Notes under the pieces: generated by a model
Told to the model about the DNA's origin: nothing
Database searches by the model: none
The model's input: the letters and a program-made list of their open reading frames with translations, nothing else
Translations under genes and position numbers: made by a program
Shown: positions 1 to 10,839 of the stretch, piece after piece
Numbering within the stretch: position 1 is the stretch's first letter
How the letters are laid out: each line of letters opens with the position of its first letter
Origin: Nemophila menziesii
Taxonomy: Eukaryota > Streptophyta > Magnoliopsida > Boraginales > Hydrophyllaceae
Assembly: GCA_029959085.1 (NCBI GenBank)
Contig: JARWIR010000027.1
Span: 4,216,001-4,280,000, forward strand
Direction: 5' to 3'
DNA length: 64,000 bases

Positions 1-2
1 TT

Positions 3-731
3 ATTAGCGATGGAGGATCTCATTTCGTTAATAAATATCTGAAGACTATTCTAGAGAAGTATGGAGTTAGACACCGTGTATCTACTGCATACCATCCACA
101 ATCCAATGGTCAAGCTGAAGTATCGAACCGTGAAGTCAAGTCAATCCTAGAGAAAACCGTTGGTCCTACAAGAAAAGATTGGTCAATGAAGTTAGATGAT
201 GCGTTGTGGGCCTATCGTACTGCGTTTAAGACTCCAGTTGGTGCATCTCCCTATCGTATGGTGTATGGTAAGGCTTGTCACTTACCTTTAGAGCTTGAAA
301 TGGGTGCCTATTGGGCAATTGCGCAGTTGAACATAGATCCTATCTTAGCCGGAAAGAATCATATGATGAAGCTTAATGAACTTGACGAATTCCGGTTGCA
401 CGCTTACGAAAATGCCAAACTTTACAAAGAAAACACAAAGAAATGGCATGACAATCGGATTCGTACAAAGAACTTTGAAGTGGGGCAAAGAGTGTTGAAG
501 TATAACTCAAAGTTCAGTAATTATCCGGGTAAGTTAAGATCTAAGTGGTCAGGTCCATACATTGTGACCAAAGTTACACCTCATGGAGCGATAGAAATAG
601 AACATCCGCTAGAGAACCGTACCTTTATGGTTAACGGTCACAGATTAAAGATATACCATGGAGGTGAAGATAACAATCGCTCAGAAGATCCACATCCCGG
701 GGAGGTCATGTATCTCCTCGAGACTCCTTAG
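3..731 (+). CDS. Athila-type Ty3/gypsy integrase, C-terminal part (5' end outside window)
   Basis: The frame is open from base 3 to a stop at 729-731, about 242 residues; the N-terminal part and upstream pol lie left of the window. It is the DDE integrase core that inserts retrotransposon cDNA. The second catalytic Asp is in SDGGSHF (visible residue 3) and the Glu is in [12 protein letters not shown] (residue 39), which gives exactly the D-35-E spacing of retroviral-type integrases. The stretch [18 protein letters not shown] is typical of plant Athila/Tat pol. A GPY module follows ([11 protein letters not shown]), without a chromodomain, and the protein ends about 50 residues later. No stop or frameshift is visible in this part. 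The third ORF and the LTR of the same element lie downstream on the same strand. Confidence 0.93.
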   Translation: MSDGGSHFVNKYLKTILEKYGVRHRVSTAYHPQSNGQAEVSNREVKSILEKTVGPTRKDWSMKLDDALWAYRTAFKTPVGASPYRMVYGKACHLPLELEMGAYWAIAQLNIDPILAGKNHMMKLNELDEFRLHAYENAKLYKENTKKWHDNRIRTKNFEVGQRVLKYNSKFSNYPGKLRSKWSGPYIVTKVTPHGAIEIEHPLENRTFMVNGHRLKIYHGGEDNNRSEDPHPGEVMYLLETP

Positions 732-962
732 AAGCGTGAGGTAACCCGTCGAGTTTAACGACGTTAAACAAAAGCCAATTCATTGTATATTAGCTGATTT
801 TTTAATTTTTGCATTTTAAAATAGTTTGATTTTCGTAATTTTAATGTTTATTATTAAGAAATGAGGAAGGGTAGTTGTTTTTGATGATTTCAGGGGTAAA
901 AAGGTCATGAGTTTGGGGTCGATTTGGCGAAAAAAGGAGAAAAAGAGGTTGGATGTCCAGGA
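732..962 (+). other. pol-to-array spacer with short inverted repeat
   Basis: Noncoding. Just after the integrase stop, 753-769 is a perfect inverted repeat GTTTAACG-A-CGTTAAAC; the minus-strand element near 39450-39480 has the same word with one wobble pair. The rest is AT-rich and contains the first GAGTTTGGGGT word (909-919). Confidence 0.6.
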
Positions 963-1500
963 GGAACCGGGAACCCGGTTTCGCAAAAACCAGGAACCCG
1001 GTTTTGGAGCTGGTACCATCCTCTTCAACGCAACACTTGGCGTCTTGGTTTACGACACATCGTCGGAACCGGGTACCCGGTTTGCACAAACCGGGAACCC
1101 GGTTTTGGTGCTGTAATGTCTGAAAAGTTCTGACCCAGCGTTTTGGTGGCTTGCGTTTTGCTGCGTTTTGACTCGTGCCATCGACACGAAACCGGGAACC
1201 CGCATTTGGCAAAACCGGGTACCCGGTACTGGAGCTGTAATCTTCCAAAAGTTCTGACCCAGCGTCTTGGAGTCCTGCGTTTTGGCGCGTCTTGACTCGC
1301 GCCATCGAGAAAAATCCGGGTACCCGCATTCCACAGAACCGGGAACCCGGTTTCGGCTAGTAAAATCTCTGACCCAGCGTCTTGGGGTCCAGCGTTTTGG
1401 TGCGTTTTGAAAAAAAAAAAAGTCTTTACGTTAATTTTCCGCGCCGTCACAGCGACGCGGAACCGGGAACCCGGTTTGCCAAAACCGGGAACCCGGTTTT
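963..1500 (+). repeat. Array of paired GC-rich palindromes (type A, CCGGGTACCCGG)
   Basis: Five units at about 963-1005, 1066-1106, 1189-1228, 1312-1353 and 1460-1500. Each consists of two copies of a palindrome close to ACCGGGTACCCGGT or ACCGGGAACCCGGT separated by 5-15 bases, so each unit is itself an imperfect inverted repeat of about 40 bp. Spacers of roughly 75-90 bp repeat words such as CTGACCCAGCG and GCGTTTTG. Open frames across the array are by-products of its GC-rich sequence. The same array, better preserved, is at 38752-39261 in another element. Confidence 0.85.
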
Positions 1501-1889
1501 GAAGCTGTGATGTCGGTTTTTGAGGCCCTAACCTAGTTTTCTTAGCCTCTTTTGCAAGTCTTTACCTAAAACGCACCAATAGCCCCCCCACCTCCAAAAT
1601 TCATCATCCAAAACACTATATATCATCAATTCCTACCCTCTTTCACCACAAAAACACAAAATCAACTCACCTCCTCTCCAAAACAACATCAAATCCTTAG
1701 TTTTTCCCAAGATTCTTCTTCACCCAACCCTTAAATTAAACCCAATTCTTTCTTCTCCCATCCAAATTAAACAAGACCCATCTCATATTCCACCTAGTTC
1801 TTCAATTCATAAGCCTCAAAACATCATAATTCTAAACTTTTTCTCTAAGTTTTTCATTATTTGAAGTTTTGAGTTTGGGGTGAAAAGAG
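1501..1889 (+). other. Pyrimidine/A-rich leader before the third ORF
   Basis: No gene. A C/T- and A-rich stretch ends in a GAGTTTGGGGT word (1871-1881) only 8 bases before the ATG of the third ORF. The same word precedes the third ORF in the elements at 38376-38386 (reverse) and about 50343. Confidence 0.5.
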
Positions 1890-3159
1890 ATGACTAATAG
1901 AACCGGTGATTTTCGAAGAACTGCTCCTAGAAGAAAGACCACCATTGGTGGTTCACAAGATCAAGCTATTGAGATTCCTGATTCGCGTCCGAAACGAAAA
2001 ATTGACGAAGTTAAGCTTGATTCTAACAGAAAAGAAATCACGGGTCAAAAGAGAAGATTGATTGATGAGATTGAAAATGAGAAGGAACCAGAAGAGGAAA
2101 TCGCGAAGAACATTGAGAAGGAAACTGAACAAGAGATTCTGGAAGCACCCGTTCAAAAACCTCCGCGTATGAAGATGTGGGCCCACAAGCCTAAGAGGGT
2201 TTATACTTGTTGGAATACTCAGGTTCGTGAAAGAATTGAATTTTTGAAATTTGGTGAGGAGACGAATTTTCCTAAGGGTATTATGAGTAGTGAATACAAA
2301 GAATATGCTGTGACATGTGCTATGTTTGGTTGGAAAGAGTTACAAGAAAGGAAGCTTGAGTTTATTCCTACTTTTGTGCGAGAATTTTACGAAGGTTTAG
2401 CTACCTCCCGTGATGCCATTGATATCCGCAAAAAGGTAGTTCCTTTCTCTATTGAACGTATTCGGAAATCATTGAAACTACCCAACTTTTCTGGAACATG
2501 CTCTTTCCAAGAAACTCTTAATGACCCTTCTTTCGATTTTGAATCCCTTTGGGGGACCGTGCTTGTTTTACAGCAGTAGTTTGACACCTCGTGCTAAGGT
2601 TTGGTCTCGTTTCGTAATACCCACTTTCTTTGGTATTAAACACACTTCCGAGTTGAAGAAAGAGCACATATTTGTTATTAAGTGTATTTTGGAGGAGAAA
2701 CCATTTGATGTTGCTAAGATCATTTATGATACAATCATGGAGTTCGCGAAATCACCAATGAAACAACAAAATCTGAAGTTTCCTTGTACTATTACTTAGT
2801 TGTGTCTGGACGCAAAGATTCCGCGTAAGAACGCAGATATTGATATTGTTTCAGTTGGTATGAGTATAGCTTTGAGCACGATCAAGAATATCCATGAAGA
2901 AGCAACACGAGCTACAAGGAGTCCGAGAACTCCTCAATCAAAGAGAGCGAAAACTATACCTGAGTTGGAATCTAAGATTCAGGTGTTGGAAGAGAATCAG
3001 GAGAAGATGATCGCTACCTAGGGAAACGTTACAAAAGAATTGGACCTATTGCAAAATTTAATCCTAGGCGTAAATACACTTCAAAACGCGATTTATGATG
3101 CTGTTACGCGAGATAAAGGTCCAGAACGCAACACCGATAACCAGCCTCGCGCTGGTTAA
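1890..3159 (+). pseudogene. Athila-type third ORF (plant transposon-protein / env-position ORF), frameshifted
   Basis: Starts at ATG 1890 (MTNRTGDFRR). The first 90 or so residues are highly charged and basic. Then comes a region (TCWNTQVRERIEF, MFGWKELQERKLEF, REFYEGLA, KVVPFSIERI) that I recognise as the putative plant transposon-protein domain found in the env position of Athila-like elements; its biochemical role is not known to me. The frame breaks near 2550-2565 and resumes in the frame of SSLTPRAKVWSRF. Two in-frame TAGs follow (2797-2799, 3019-3021), then a coiled-coil-like tail to a TAA at 3157-3159. The intact length would be about 420 residues. It is a decayed copy, related to minus-strand pieces at 10840-12060. 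Confidence 0.75.
3139..3157 (+). other. Hairpin H0 at the end of the third ORF
   Basis: AACCAGC-CTCGC-GCTGGTT, a perfect 7-bp stem with a 5-nt loop. The same stem occurs at 37992-38010 (reverse), 50615-50633 (loop TTCGT) and 59854-59872 (reverse), so stem bases are kept while the loop changes. Confidence 0.7.
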
Positions 3160-4572
3160 GATACGTTTTCTAGACTTTCCTCTTAGTGTAGATTAGTTTA
3201 AATGCTTTATTGAGTCTTTTCGAGTCGTGGGGACACGACTCATTTTTGAGTTTGGGGTGGGGTTCGTTGCCTCATCCCAGTTTTTATGTGTTATTTGCTT
3301 TATTTGCTTTCAATAAAAGAATTTTCGGAGTTGCATTTGACTGTAGAAATTTTTAAATATCCCTTTAAGCATACTCTTGATAAATCTATGATAGTAAATA
3401 GTGGACTTTAGGGATTGATATAAAACGCACTTACAATTGCATGCAAACATAGGTAATTAATAGGAAAAATTAATGAACAATGCAAATGAAGTAAGTTTGT
3501 ACTCAAGGAATATGTTTGGTGTGTAGAACGTGAAATCCTAAGTAGTAGAGAACCCACCTAGATATGAACTAAAGACAAGCTATGTACTTAGGAAAATGAT
3601 AGGGGCAGTTTTTTTTGTTAGCCATTTGTAACCTTTTAGCCTTCTCTCCCTTGTATTAATTATTATCCGTCTTAGCCCACTTTGAGCCTTTAGCCTTTTC
3701 TTTGTAGCCACGATATAAGCCATTATCCCTTAGATTATTAGGCATGACCATATGACCCGCACTTGAATCACAATCCTGAGACATGTCTCGAGCTTGAGTT
3801 TGGGGTGGTGGGACCACTTATGGGGAATTTAATGGGTTGGGATTGATGTGCTTTGTGTTGTAGCACAATTGCAGATGATTTATACTTGTAACCCTTTGCC
3901 GGGAATGAAGAAAAAATGAAAAATAAAGAAAAAATGAAAAATTTTGAAAATTCATACAGTAGGAACCGGGAACCCGGTTTGCTTCTGTACAAAAAAAAAA
4001 GAGAAAATAAAAAGAAGAATATGAATGAATAAAACATCCGGCAAAGTGGAATTTTTCTGAAAATCATCTTGTTTATAGTGGGTAGACATGGGACGCTAAA
4101 TTGTTGCGTATATGGGTGAGTGAGAACATCTTTTTGAGCGTTAACTCAAGCTCGAGGACACTGTTGATGGTAAGTGAGGAGAGAGCCAAAAGCTCACTTC
4201 AAATTTACCAAATATACATCCACACCCGTCCTTAAGCCAATATTATAACCGTAAAGACCTCGTGATTCCTAAGTGCATAGTGAATTTATGATTCTGTTGA
4301 TAGGGAATACACTAGGTGGAGCGTTCAAAGCGATTTAGGATTAATGACCACCCTATAGCCATCATACAGAGATGAGTACAAGTGTAACCTTCAAGCATTG
4401 CAACTTTAATTTTATGATTGAGATTATTTATGTTTGATGTTGCATGATAATTGTATGTGTATATTAATTTCTAGAGTTTGCTATATGAGATTTATTTTGA
4501 GAATTGCTTTAGGGTTTATTTGCTAGCTTCTACTTGTTTATACGCTTACTTCCGCCCCTTTGTTTTGTTTTA
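3160..4572 (+). other. Structured noncoding region between third ORF and polypurine tract
   Basis: No coding potential. It holds hairpin H1 (3222-3241: GAGTCGTG-GGGA-CACGACTC, 8-bp stem with a GNRA-type loop), G-rich words at 3248-3258 and 3796-3806, and two complementary 9-mers, CTTTGCCGG at 3894-3902 and CCGGCAAAG at 4038-4046. One type-A palindrome (about 3964-3980) lies inside the loop they would close. Order and spacing recur in the elements at 24.9-26.5, 36.5-38.0, 50.6-52.1 and 58.4-59.9 kb. Confidence 0.7.
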
Positions 4573-4608
4573 CTTTGTCGGGACGACAAAGGTTTGAGTT
4601 GGGGGTCT
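4573..4608 (+). promoter_or_regulatory. Hairpin H2 plus polypurine tract of the Athila-type element
   Basis: CTTTGTCG-GGA-CGACAAAG (4573-4591) is a perfect 8-bp hairpin directly followed by the G-rich tract GAGTTGGGGGT (4596-4606), which abuts the LTR. The tract is in the position where plus-strand DNA synthesis is primed. The role of the hairpin is unknown. Confidence 0.75.
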
Positions 4609-6170
4609 TGATGTCTCCCTAATTGTTCTTATTTTCGACCTTTGGGAGACATCATTTTTGGTGTTTATTTAAGTAATTTGATAGACTTTTGGACTAAATT
4701 TGCAATAATCCGGAATTACCTTTTTATTTCTAGCATTTTTAATTTATTAAACTTTTACGCGTAATATTGGTATTTTTAGTGAAAAGTTTAAAGGTTTTAG
4801 ATGTTAGCTAGGAGAGGAGTCCGAGGAGAAATTCAAAGATCGTGAATTAGAGTCAAGACTTGAAGATAAATCCCGAAGATATTATTTTTAGAGCTGAAAA
4901 TCCATTTTCCAGGCCATAGATTGCTGATTTCGAGGTGCTTAAGCGATGATTTAGCCGCTTACCTTTGAAGAGAAATCATTCCTTATCGAGTTACGGAACT
5001 TTAGCAACTAGAATAAGGTCAATCGGAGTCATAACGCATCGTGAAAAGCCGTTTTAGTGAAGGTGTATCAGCAGTTACGGGATTTTGGGCTTAGAATTTG
5101 GGCTTGGACATTTTATTAGTATTTTATTTTCTGGTCCAAGCCCTAGTCCGAATTTATGCTTATAAAAGGAGGTCTGGACTTCTATTTTACAGACAATTCA
5201 CATTTCACAAGATTAAACACCAAAGAGAAGCAACCGAAGGAAGAAAGAAGAAGTTAAAAGAGCTGGAGTGGGTCTATAGCTCCGTTCGTAGTCATTCCAA
5301 TTCCGGAAATTAGGTTCTTTTTATATTTTAATTTTGTAAACAATATGAATTCCATTTCTTTCAATTTAGTTTTTAATTTTAATATGAGCTAAGCTTTTCA
5401 TAGTGCTTGAGAACAAACAATGGGAGAATCCCAATTTTATGAAATAACGAATGTTGAATTTGGGTTTATGCTAAATTAAATTAGATTAGGTCTATTACCC
5501 TTTTCGATAATTTGTGAGTATTTACTGTTTTTAGAGTCGCGAACTAAGAACAGGTATTAGTATCTAAGCTATTCCACATTTGTGGCGTGTGGATCATCCT
5601 GACGGAGGGTTTAGGTATAGAATTAATTATTCAATCTAGGATAAAAGCTATTGATTCTGACGAACTTAGCTAATTCTAGGGCCAATGAGGTAAAACACTT
5701 AATCATCCAACGGTGGATCATATTTACCCTGACGGGACTAGTGACACTTTAGGATTGCCTTATAGTCCACCCTGACGGGGGTATAAGGAATTTAGAATCC
5801 CGACCATTGTAATTGACCGATTTAGCCCTTAAACAACATGAGTTAGGAAATAAGATTGGGAGGATCCTTGCGTTCTCAAGTGCTACTTCTCATATTGCGT
5901 TTTATATCATTTTACTTGCGTCTTAGCTTTTACTTGCATTTTAATATTTGTCTTTCATTTATTTAGTCTTAATACGAAAACCAAACAAACATTTTATTAT
6001 CTTTTATTTTCATAAGTGCATCAATCACTATTTGCTAGACATTCTGATCAACCATTCCGTCCTTGGAACGAATCTGTATTATCCTTATTACTACTTGGGA
6101 CAACCGTACACTTGCGGTTGTGGTTCGATTAGCATTTGCATTTATTTTTAGAACACACAAAGGACCACCA
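4609..6170 (+). repeat. 3' LTR, Athila-type subfamily A
   Basis: 1562 bp, starting TGATGTCTCCC after the polypurine tract and ending GGACCACCA. The ends match the paired LTRs at 34946-36512 and 42423-43988 in reverse. CCTGACGGG occurs at 5598, 5728 and 5771 in the 3' third. The right flank (ggtac...) is inside a copia LTR, so this element inserted there. Confidence 0.92.
5161..5168 (+). promoter_or_regulatory. TATA box in LTR
   Basis: TATAAAAG in the middle of the LTR, where U3 meets R. The reverse-strand LTR copies have the same box. The transcription start would lie about 30 bases downstream. Confidence 0.55.
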
Positions 6171-6715
6171 GGTACTCATAGTGGTAGTTGACACTTCATA
6201 AACTTCCATCCAGAAGACAAAATGTCCACAAATTAACGCCTGTTAAATTCAAAATATTCCCTAATCAAGGCTAAGCGGTTACAAAACTTGGTCAAAACGA
6301 AAATGAACCAGAAGCTAGCAGAGAGTCCAGGTTCATGCTGCAATTTTAAAAGGTGTAATATGCAAAACGTCAACAATAAAGGAGTCCTTAAATGCCATTT
6401 ATTGTGAAATTATGAATGTCTTCTCCTCACCTATAAATACATGTCTCTCCCATTTGCAAAAGTACAAAACTCAGAATTCAGACTACTCTCTACTTTCATC
6501 TCTCGTATAATATTCTGATATTTCTAGACTAGCGTAGAACCTTTGTTAGAGATACATGAATGACCGAAATATCTTTTTGAAGCAAACTTTACATTCCATG
6601 TAATTTTTTTTCTTGATTTTTTTGTGTAAGTTTTGTTTTTCTAATTGATTGTAATATTGTAGTGTTACTTTTAATTTGAAATTATTTATCTTTTTTTTGG
6701 GAATCCACTTCTATG
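6171..6715 (+). repeat. Left LTR of a Ty1/copia element, truncated
   Basis: Aligns by eye with 9433-9930 through shared stretches (for example GGAGTCCTTAAATG, ATTTCTAGACTAG, AGTAGAACCTTTGTTA-like). It contains a TATA box at 6431-6440 (CTATAAATAC). Its first bases are missing because the Athila-type LTR ends immediately before it. The two copies differ at many sites, so the insertion is old. Confidence 0.7.
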
Positions 6716-6724
6716 GAGCATAGT

Positions 6725-8442
6725 AGTATTCCCGAGGAATAACCTAGGATAAGTAAGAGGCGTAGGATCGCGTAGATCGAGTCCAATTTCGGACCCAAAT
6801 TTATCACAACCTTAATGACTAAAGGTTTTCATATTGACTTAATAATTGAAGAGGTAGAACCTACCTCCTCACCGAGGAAGACCTAAAAGCTCATAACAAT
6901 ACCTTAAAATTAGTAGATGCTAGTTTTTGGAAAGAGGACGTTAATAGTGAACTTGAGTCTATTAAAGCAACATGCATGGGAATTCACCGACATACCTAGG
7001 GGTATCAGACCTATTAATAACAAATTGATTTTTAAGAATAAGTTGAGTCTTGATGGTTCAATAGAAAAATTCAAAGCTGCTTGTTATTTAGGGTTTCACC
7101 TAATATACAGGTTTAGATTACTTTGACACTTACTCCACTGTGACAAAAATTGCCACAATTAGAACCCTTATTGCTCCACCAGTTATTCACAATCTAGTTA
7201 TACATCAGATGGATGTTAAAACTACATTTTTTAATGGAGATCTAGATGAAGAGATCTACATTGTGCAACCCGAAGGGTGTGTGGTTTAGGGTCAACGGGA
7301 CAAACTGTGTAAGCTAAAAAATTTGTTGTATGCATTAAAAGAGAGACCTAAAAAATGTATGAAAAGCTAGATGGTATCCTTATTAAATATGGTGTTGTTG
7401 CTAAAAATTCGGACTCGTGTGTTTACTACAATGTAACAGGTACATACTGTGTTATCATTCACCTTAATGTGTATGAAATTCTCATCATTGGGACTTCTAT
7501 TCATATCATAAATGAGACTAAACGCTTTCTGTCTTCTAGGTTTGATTTGAAGGATATGGGAGAAACATATGTAAATCTCGAGGTAAAAATCATTAGACGT
7601 AGTAAATGTATTTCCCTGAGTCAGTCACATTACATAGAAAGGATGCTGAAGAAATTTGACTCCTTTGAGGAAACGCATGTAAACACTCCTTATGATTCTA
7701 ATATTCATTTGTAAGAAAACTATGGGGATGATGTATCCCAAAATGAATATGCTAAAATTATAGAAAGTATGATGATCCTAATGAACTACCCTCATCCCGA
7801 TTTTGGCGATGACGTGATCAGACTTAGTCCCTATACTCAAAAATCAAGTAGTGACCACTAGGCTACGCTTCATAGTCTATTAAAGTAATTGAGGGGTACC
7901 TTTGATCTAGGCTTGCATTTTACCAAATTTCCTGCAGTTCTCGAGGGATTTTGTGATGCAAGCAGGATCTCTTACAATGATGATGTAAACTCTAATAGTG
8001 GTTATGTGTTCTCCTTGAAGATGAGGTATTGTATCGTGGAAGTCGTTTAAACAAACTTGTATAGTACGCTCCACTATTGAGTCTTAGTTCGTAGCACTAA
8101 AGTTAACTAGGTAAGAAGCTGAGTGGTTGAGGAGTCTCCAATCTGATGTGCCACTTTGGGAAGAAAGTTTCGCACCAATGTGTATCCATTGTGATTCACA
8201 AGCATAAATTAGGGTTACTCACAATAGCGCATAAGATGGAAAAAAGAAACACATTCACATCAGAAATAGTTCAGTAAAACAATTGTTGGAGAATGATGTG
8301 ATAGCCTTGGAATATGTACAGTCAGAGAAAAACCTAGCTGATTTGTTCACCAGAGTTGTGACCAAGAGAGTAGTCATGGAGACATCTAGGGGGATAGGAT
8401 TGAAACCCATTAAAGGGGAACATTTGACTAATGAGTCTCTTT
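6725..8442 (+). pseudogene. Ty1/copia pol remnant (reverse transcriptase and RNase H)
   Basis: Broken reading frames spell copia RT in order. The fragments are WEFTDIPRGIRPINNK with IFKNKLSLDGSIEKFKA (from 6917), QMDVKTTFFNGDLDEEI (about 7208), LLYALKERPK (about 7325) and RFDLKDMGETYVNLEVKI (about 7540). RNase H follows, with [19 protein letters not shown] (about 7950) and the C-terminal HIRNSS/VKQLLENDVIALEYV-like segment near 8260-8420 (ADLFTRVVTKR). The catalytic YVDD box has become VYEILIIG, so the RT is inactive even where open. Gag, protease and integrase are absent: the LTR is followed almost directly by the pre-RT region, which implies an internal deletion. The longest open piece is 7355-7714. 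Confidence 0.82.
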
Positions 8443-9432
8443 GATAACTCTCTATCCCTATGACACAATATAAGTCGTCTTAATGAATTCATAGCCACCC
8501 GTGGAGGTCCAATTGGAAAGGACTTGATGAATTCACTTATAAAGGTGTACCTCTTTTGAAAGAGCACAAGGTTTAGTGTATAACTCTTAAGGAATTCATA
8601 TTCACTTACAAGTGGTCCTTTTGAGAAGGACTTGGTGAATTCACCACCAAAGGTGAGACTAAATATTCATGATAGGATGTGAGGAGACATCCTTGATAAT
8701 CCCATATGAATAAGTCTTCCAATTTTATAGACCGCAAGGGGTGGTCCTTAGAGAAGGAATTGATGAACAAGGGTAATGTTTGAGAAAACTATAAGTATTA
8801 GCAGGGTAGAGTATGTGATGTGAGGGTCTTGATCAAAATCCGTCAAGTTCAAGAATACGTTTTGGTGGTTTCCTCACTTTACTACGCATTGATTCAAATC
8901 CAAAGATATTGACACTTAAGTACAATACACCTAAATATTGGTATTTATGGAAACCTGTTCACCTTCTCCCCAGAGAACTTTTATGTGGGATAGTTTTCAT
9001 CACAATAATATTAACTTAATGTGAATTTCGTCATGATCTGATAGGAGAAGTGGAGAAGCTATTCATGTATTGAATAGTCCCACGTTGGAAGATGAAAATG
9101 AAACCATTAGAAATACTTTATTTAAAATAGTTTCCTTTCTAAAATTCTCCATCCTATTAGGAGATGTGGAAACAAATATTTATTGAATAAAGTCCCACAT
9201 CGGAAATGGAGAAGAGAAAAAGTAAGTATATGCTTACCTCTATATCCATTCCAAAAGGAATAAAGGTTATGAAATATAAAAGAGAATAAGCAAAGACCCA
9301 CACGCGAACACCACCACCACCGTCCGCACAACCCAGCACGACACTGTTACCTGTACCGGCGGCGTTGTGGGGTCATGTGAAAGTTTGGAGAGTCAACAAG
9401 TAGAAAATAAAAAACATTTCAAGTGAGACTAG
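8443..9432 (+). other. 3' noncoding part of the copia element
   Basis: No coding potential. It contains several related segments built around GAATTCA and (G)GTCC..GGACTTG/GAAGGAC words (8480-8760), which can pair with one another. It ends where the right LTR begins at 9433. Confidence 0.45.
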
Positions 9433-9930
9433 TGTTGTATGCCGGTTACTTATAGTGGTCGTTGGCACTTCATATCATTCTAGCCAAAAGACAAAACATC
9501 CGCAAATTAAAGACTCATTAAACTCCAAATTTTCTCCAATCAAGGCTCAGCGGTGACAAGACTTGGTCAACACAGGAATGAACCTAAAGCTGGCAAAGAG
9601 TCCATGTATATACTGCAATTTGAAAAAGTGTAACATTCAAAACGTCAGCAATAAAGGAGTCCTTAAATGTCATTTATTGTGACGATTCCGAAGGCCTTCT
9701 CCTCACATATAAATACAAGTTCTCCCATTTTCAAAAGTACGAAGCTCAGAATTCAGAAAAGACTACTCCATACTCTCATCTCTCCTATAATATTATGATA
9801 TTTCTAGACTAGAGTAGAACCTTTGTTAAAGATACCGGCACGAACATAATATCTTTTTCGCAAACTTTATATTCAGTGTAGTGTTACTTTTAATTCGAAA
9901 TTACTTATCTTTTGTTTTTTGGGAATCTAT
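9433..9930 (+). repeat. Right LTR of the Ty1/copia element
   Basis: Begins TGTTGTATGCC. From GGTTACTTATAG onward it matches the left copy at 6171. It has a TATA-like box near 9706-9716. The 3' boundary is approximate (around TTTTGGGAATC). Confidence 0.65.
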
Positions 9931-10738
9931 TTCTTTCGGTTATAAATCAGTGACGATAATTTTTTCAACACCAACCTGTTATTTTTCAAAGGTTATTTGA
10001 TGAACTAATATAAAATTATTTGTATTTATTTGCCAATGATAGTTTCATTATTTTTTGCCACAAAGTTCTAAATTTTACAAAGGTTTTTACATAATTTATT
10101 CTATATAAATAATTTATTTAATCCATTATCTGACCCTTAATCCCTACTTAAACTACTCTCCCTGAATAATCCCTACTGATAAGATCAATTAGAACATTCG
10201 TAAGAAGAGAAAAAAGGAAGGAGAGAAGGGGTCTCCTTGGCAGAATTCCATTGAAGGGCTGAATGGTTACAAGAAAATTCGACGATGAAGTTAACTTGAA
10301 ATTACTTTGTGGTGACATAGTTTCGAACCCATATGCCCTCCTTTTTTTGTAAACCAAAGTTTGCCCTGAAAACAAAAAATATATATTATCAATTTAATAT
10401 TTTAGCCATGTATCATGCATGATCAGTATATATATAGTACTTGTTGGATTTTCTATTCTATCTTATGTTTTAGTTATATCCACTTGTCCATAAAAAACAC
10501 CACGTTATGGAGTAAGACTAAACTATGAAAATTCTCTCTAGCCTATATACTGTCCCTCACATACATACAAACACACACTTAAACACACACACACACACAT
10601 AAGCCTTCCATCCAACAAAAAAAAGTTTTGTTGGATTCTTATACAAATTCAGTGTTATTCACTCTTAAGTTCTTTATATAATACTGACACAATCCTTCCT
10701 TTCTTCCTTTCTCTTCCTCATACCCCCAACTCAAAAAT
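9931..10738. other. Unassigned AT-rich sequence with (CA)n microsatellite
   Basis: I see no gene. There is a short (CA)n run at about 10583-10599 and an A/T-rich background. It lies between the copia LTR and the truncated 3' edge of the next Athila-type element. Confidence 0.4.
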
Positions 10739-10758
10739 GAGGCGTGTCCCCACGACTC
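10739..10758 (-). other. Hairpin H1 copy (one mismatch) at the truncated edge of an element
   Basis: Reverse-strand version of the GAGTCGTG-GGGA-CACGACTC hairpin with one mismatched pair, next to the G-rich word (10722-10733 region, CCCCCAACTC). It marks the 3'-truncated end of the minus-strand element. Confidence 0.55.
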
Positions 10759-10839
10759 AAAAAAGACTCTAAAAAGAAATTAAAAACAAATAGATACAAC
10801 ATATACATAAATGGTAAGGAAGAAAGAGAACATGCTCTC

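Noticed and set aside
963..1500. CRISPR-like spacing of repeats
   Set aside because: Units are themselves palindromic pairs with related, not unique, spacers, in a plant retroelement; no cas genes.
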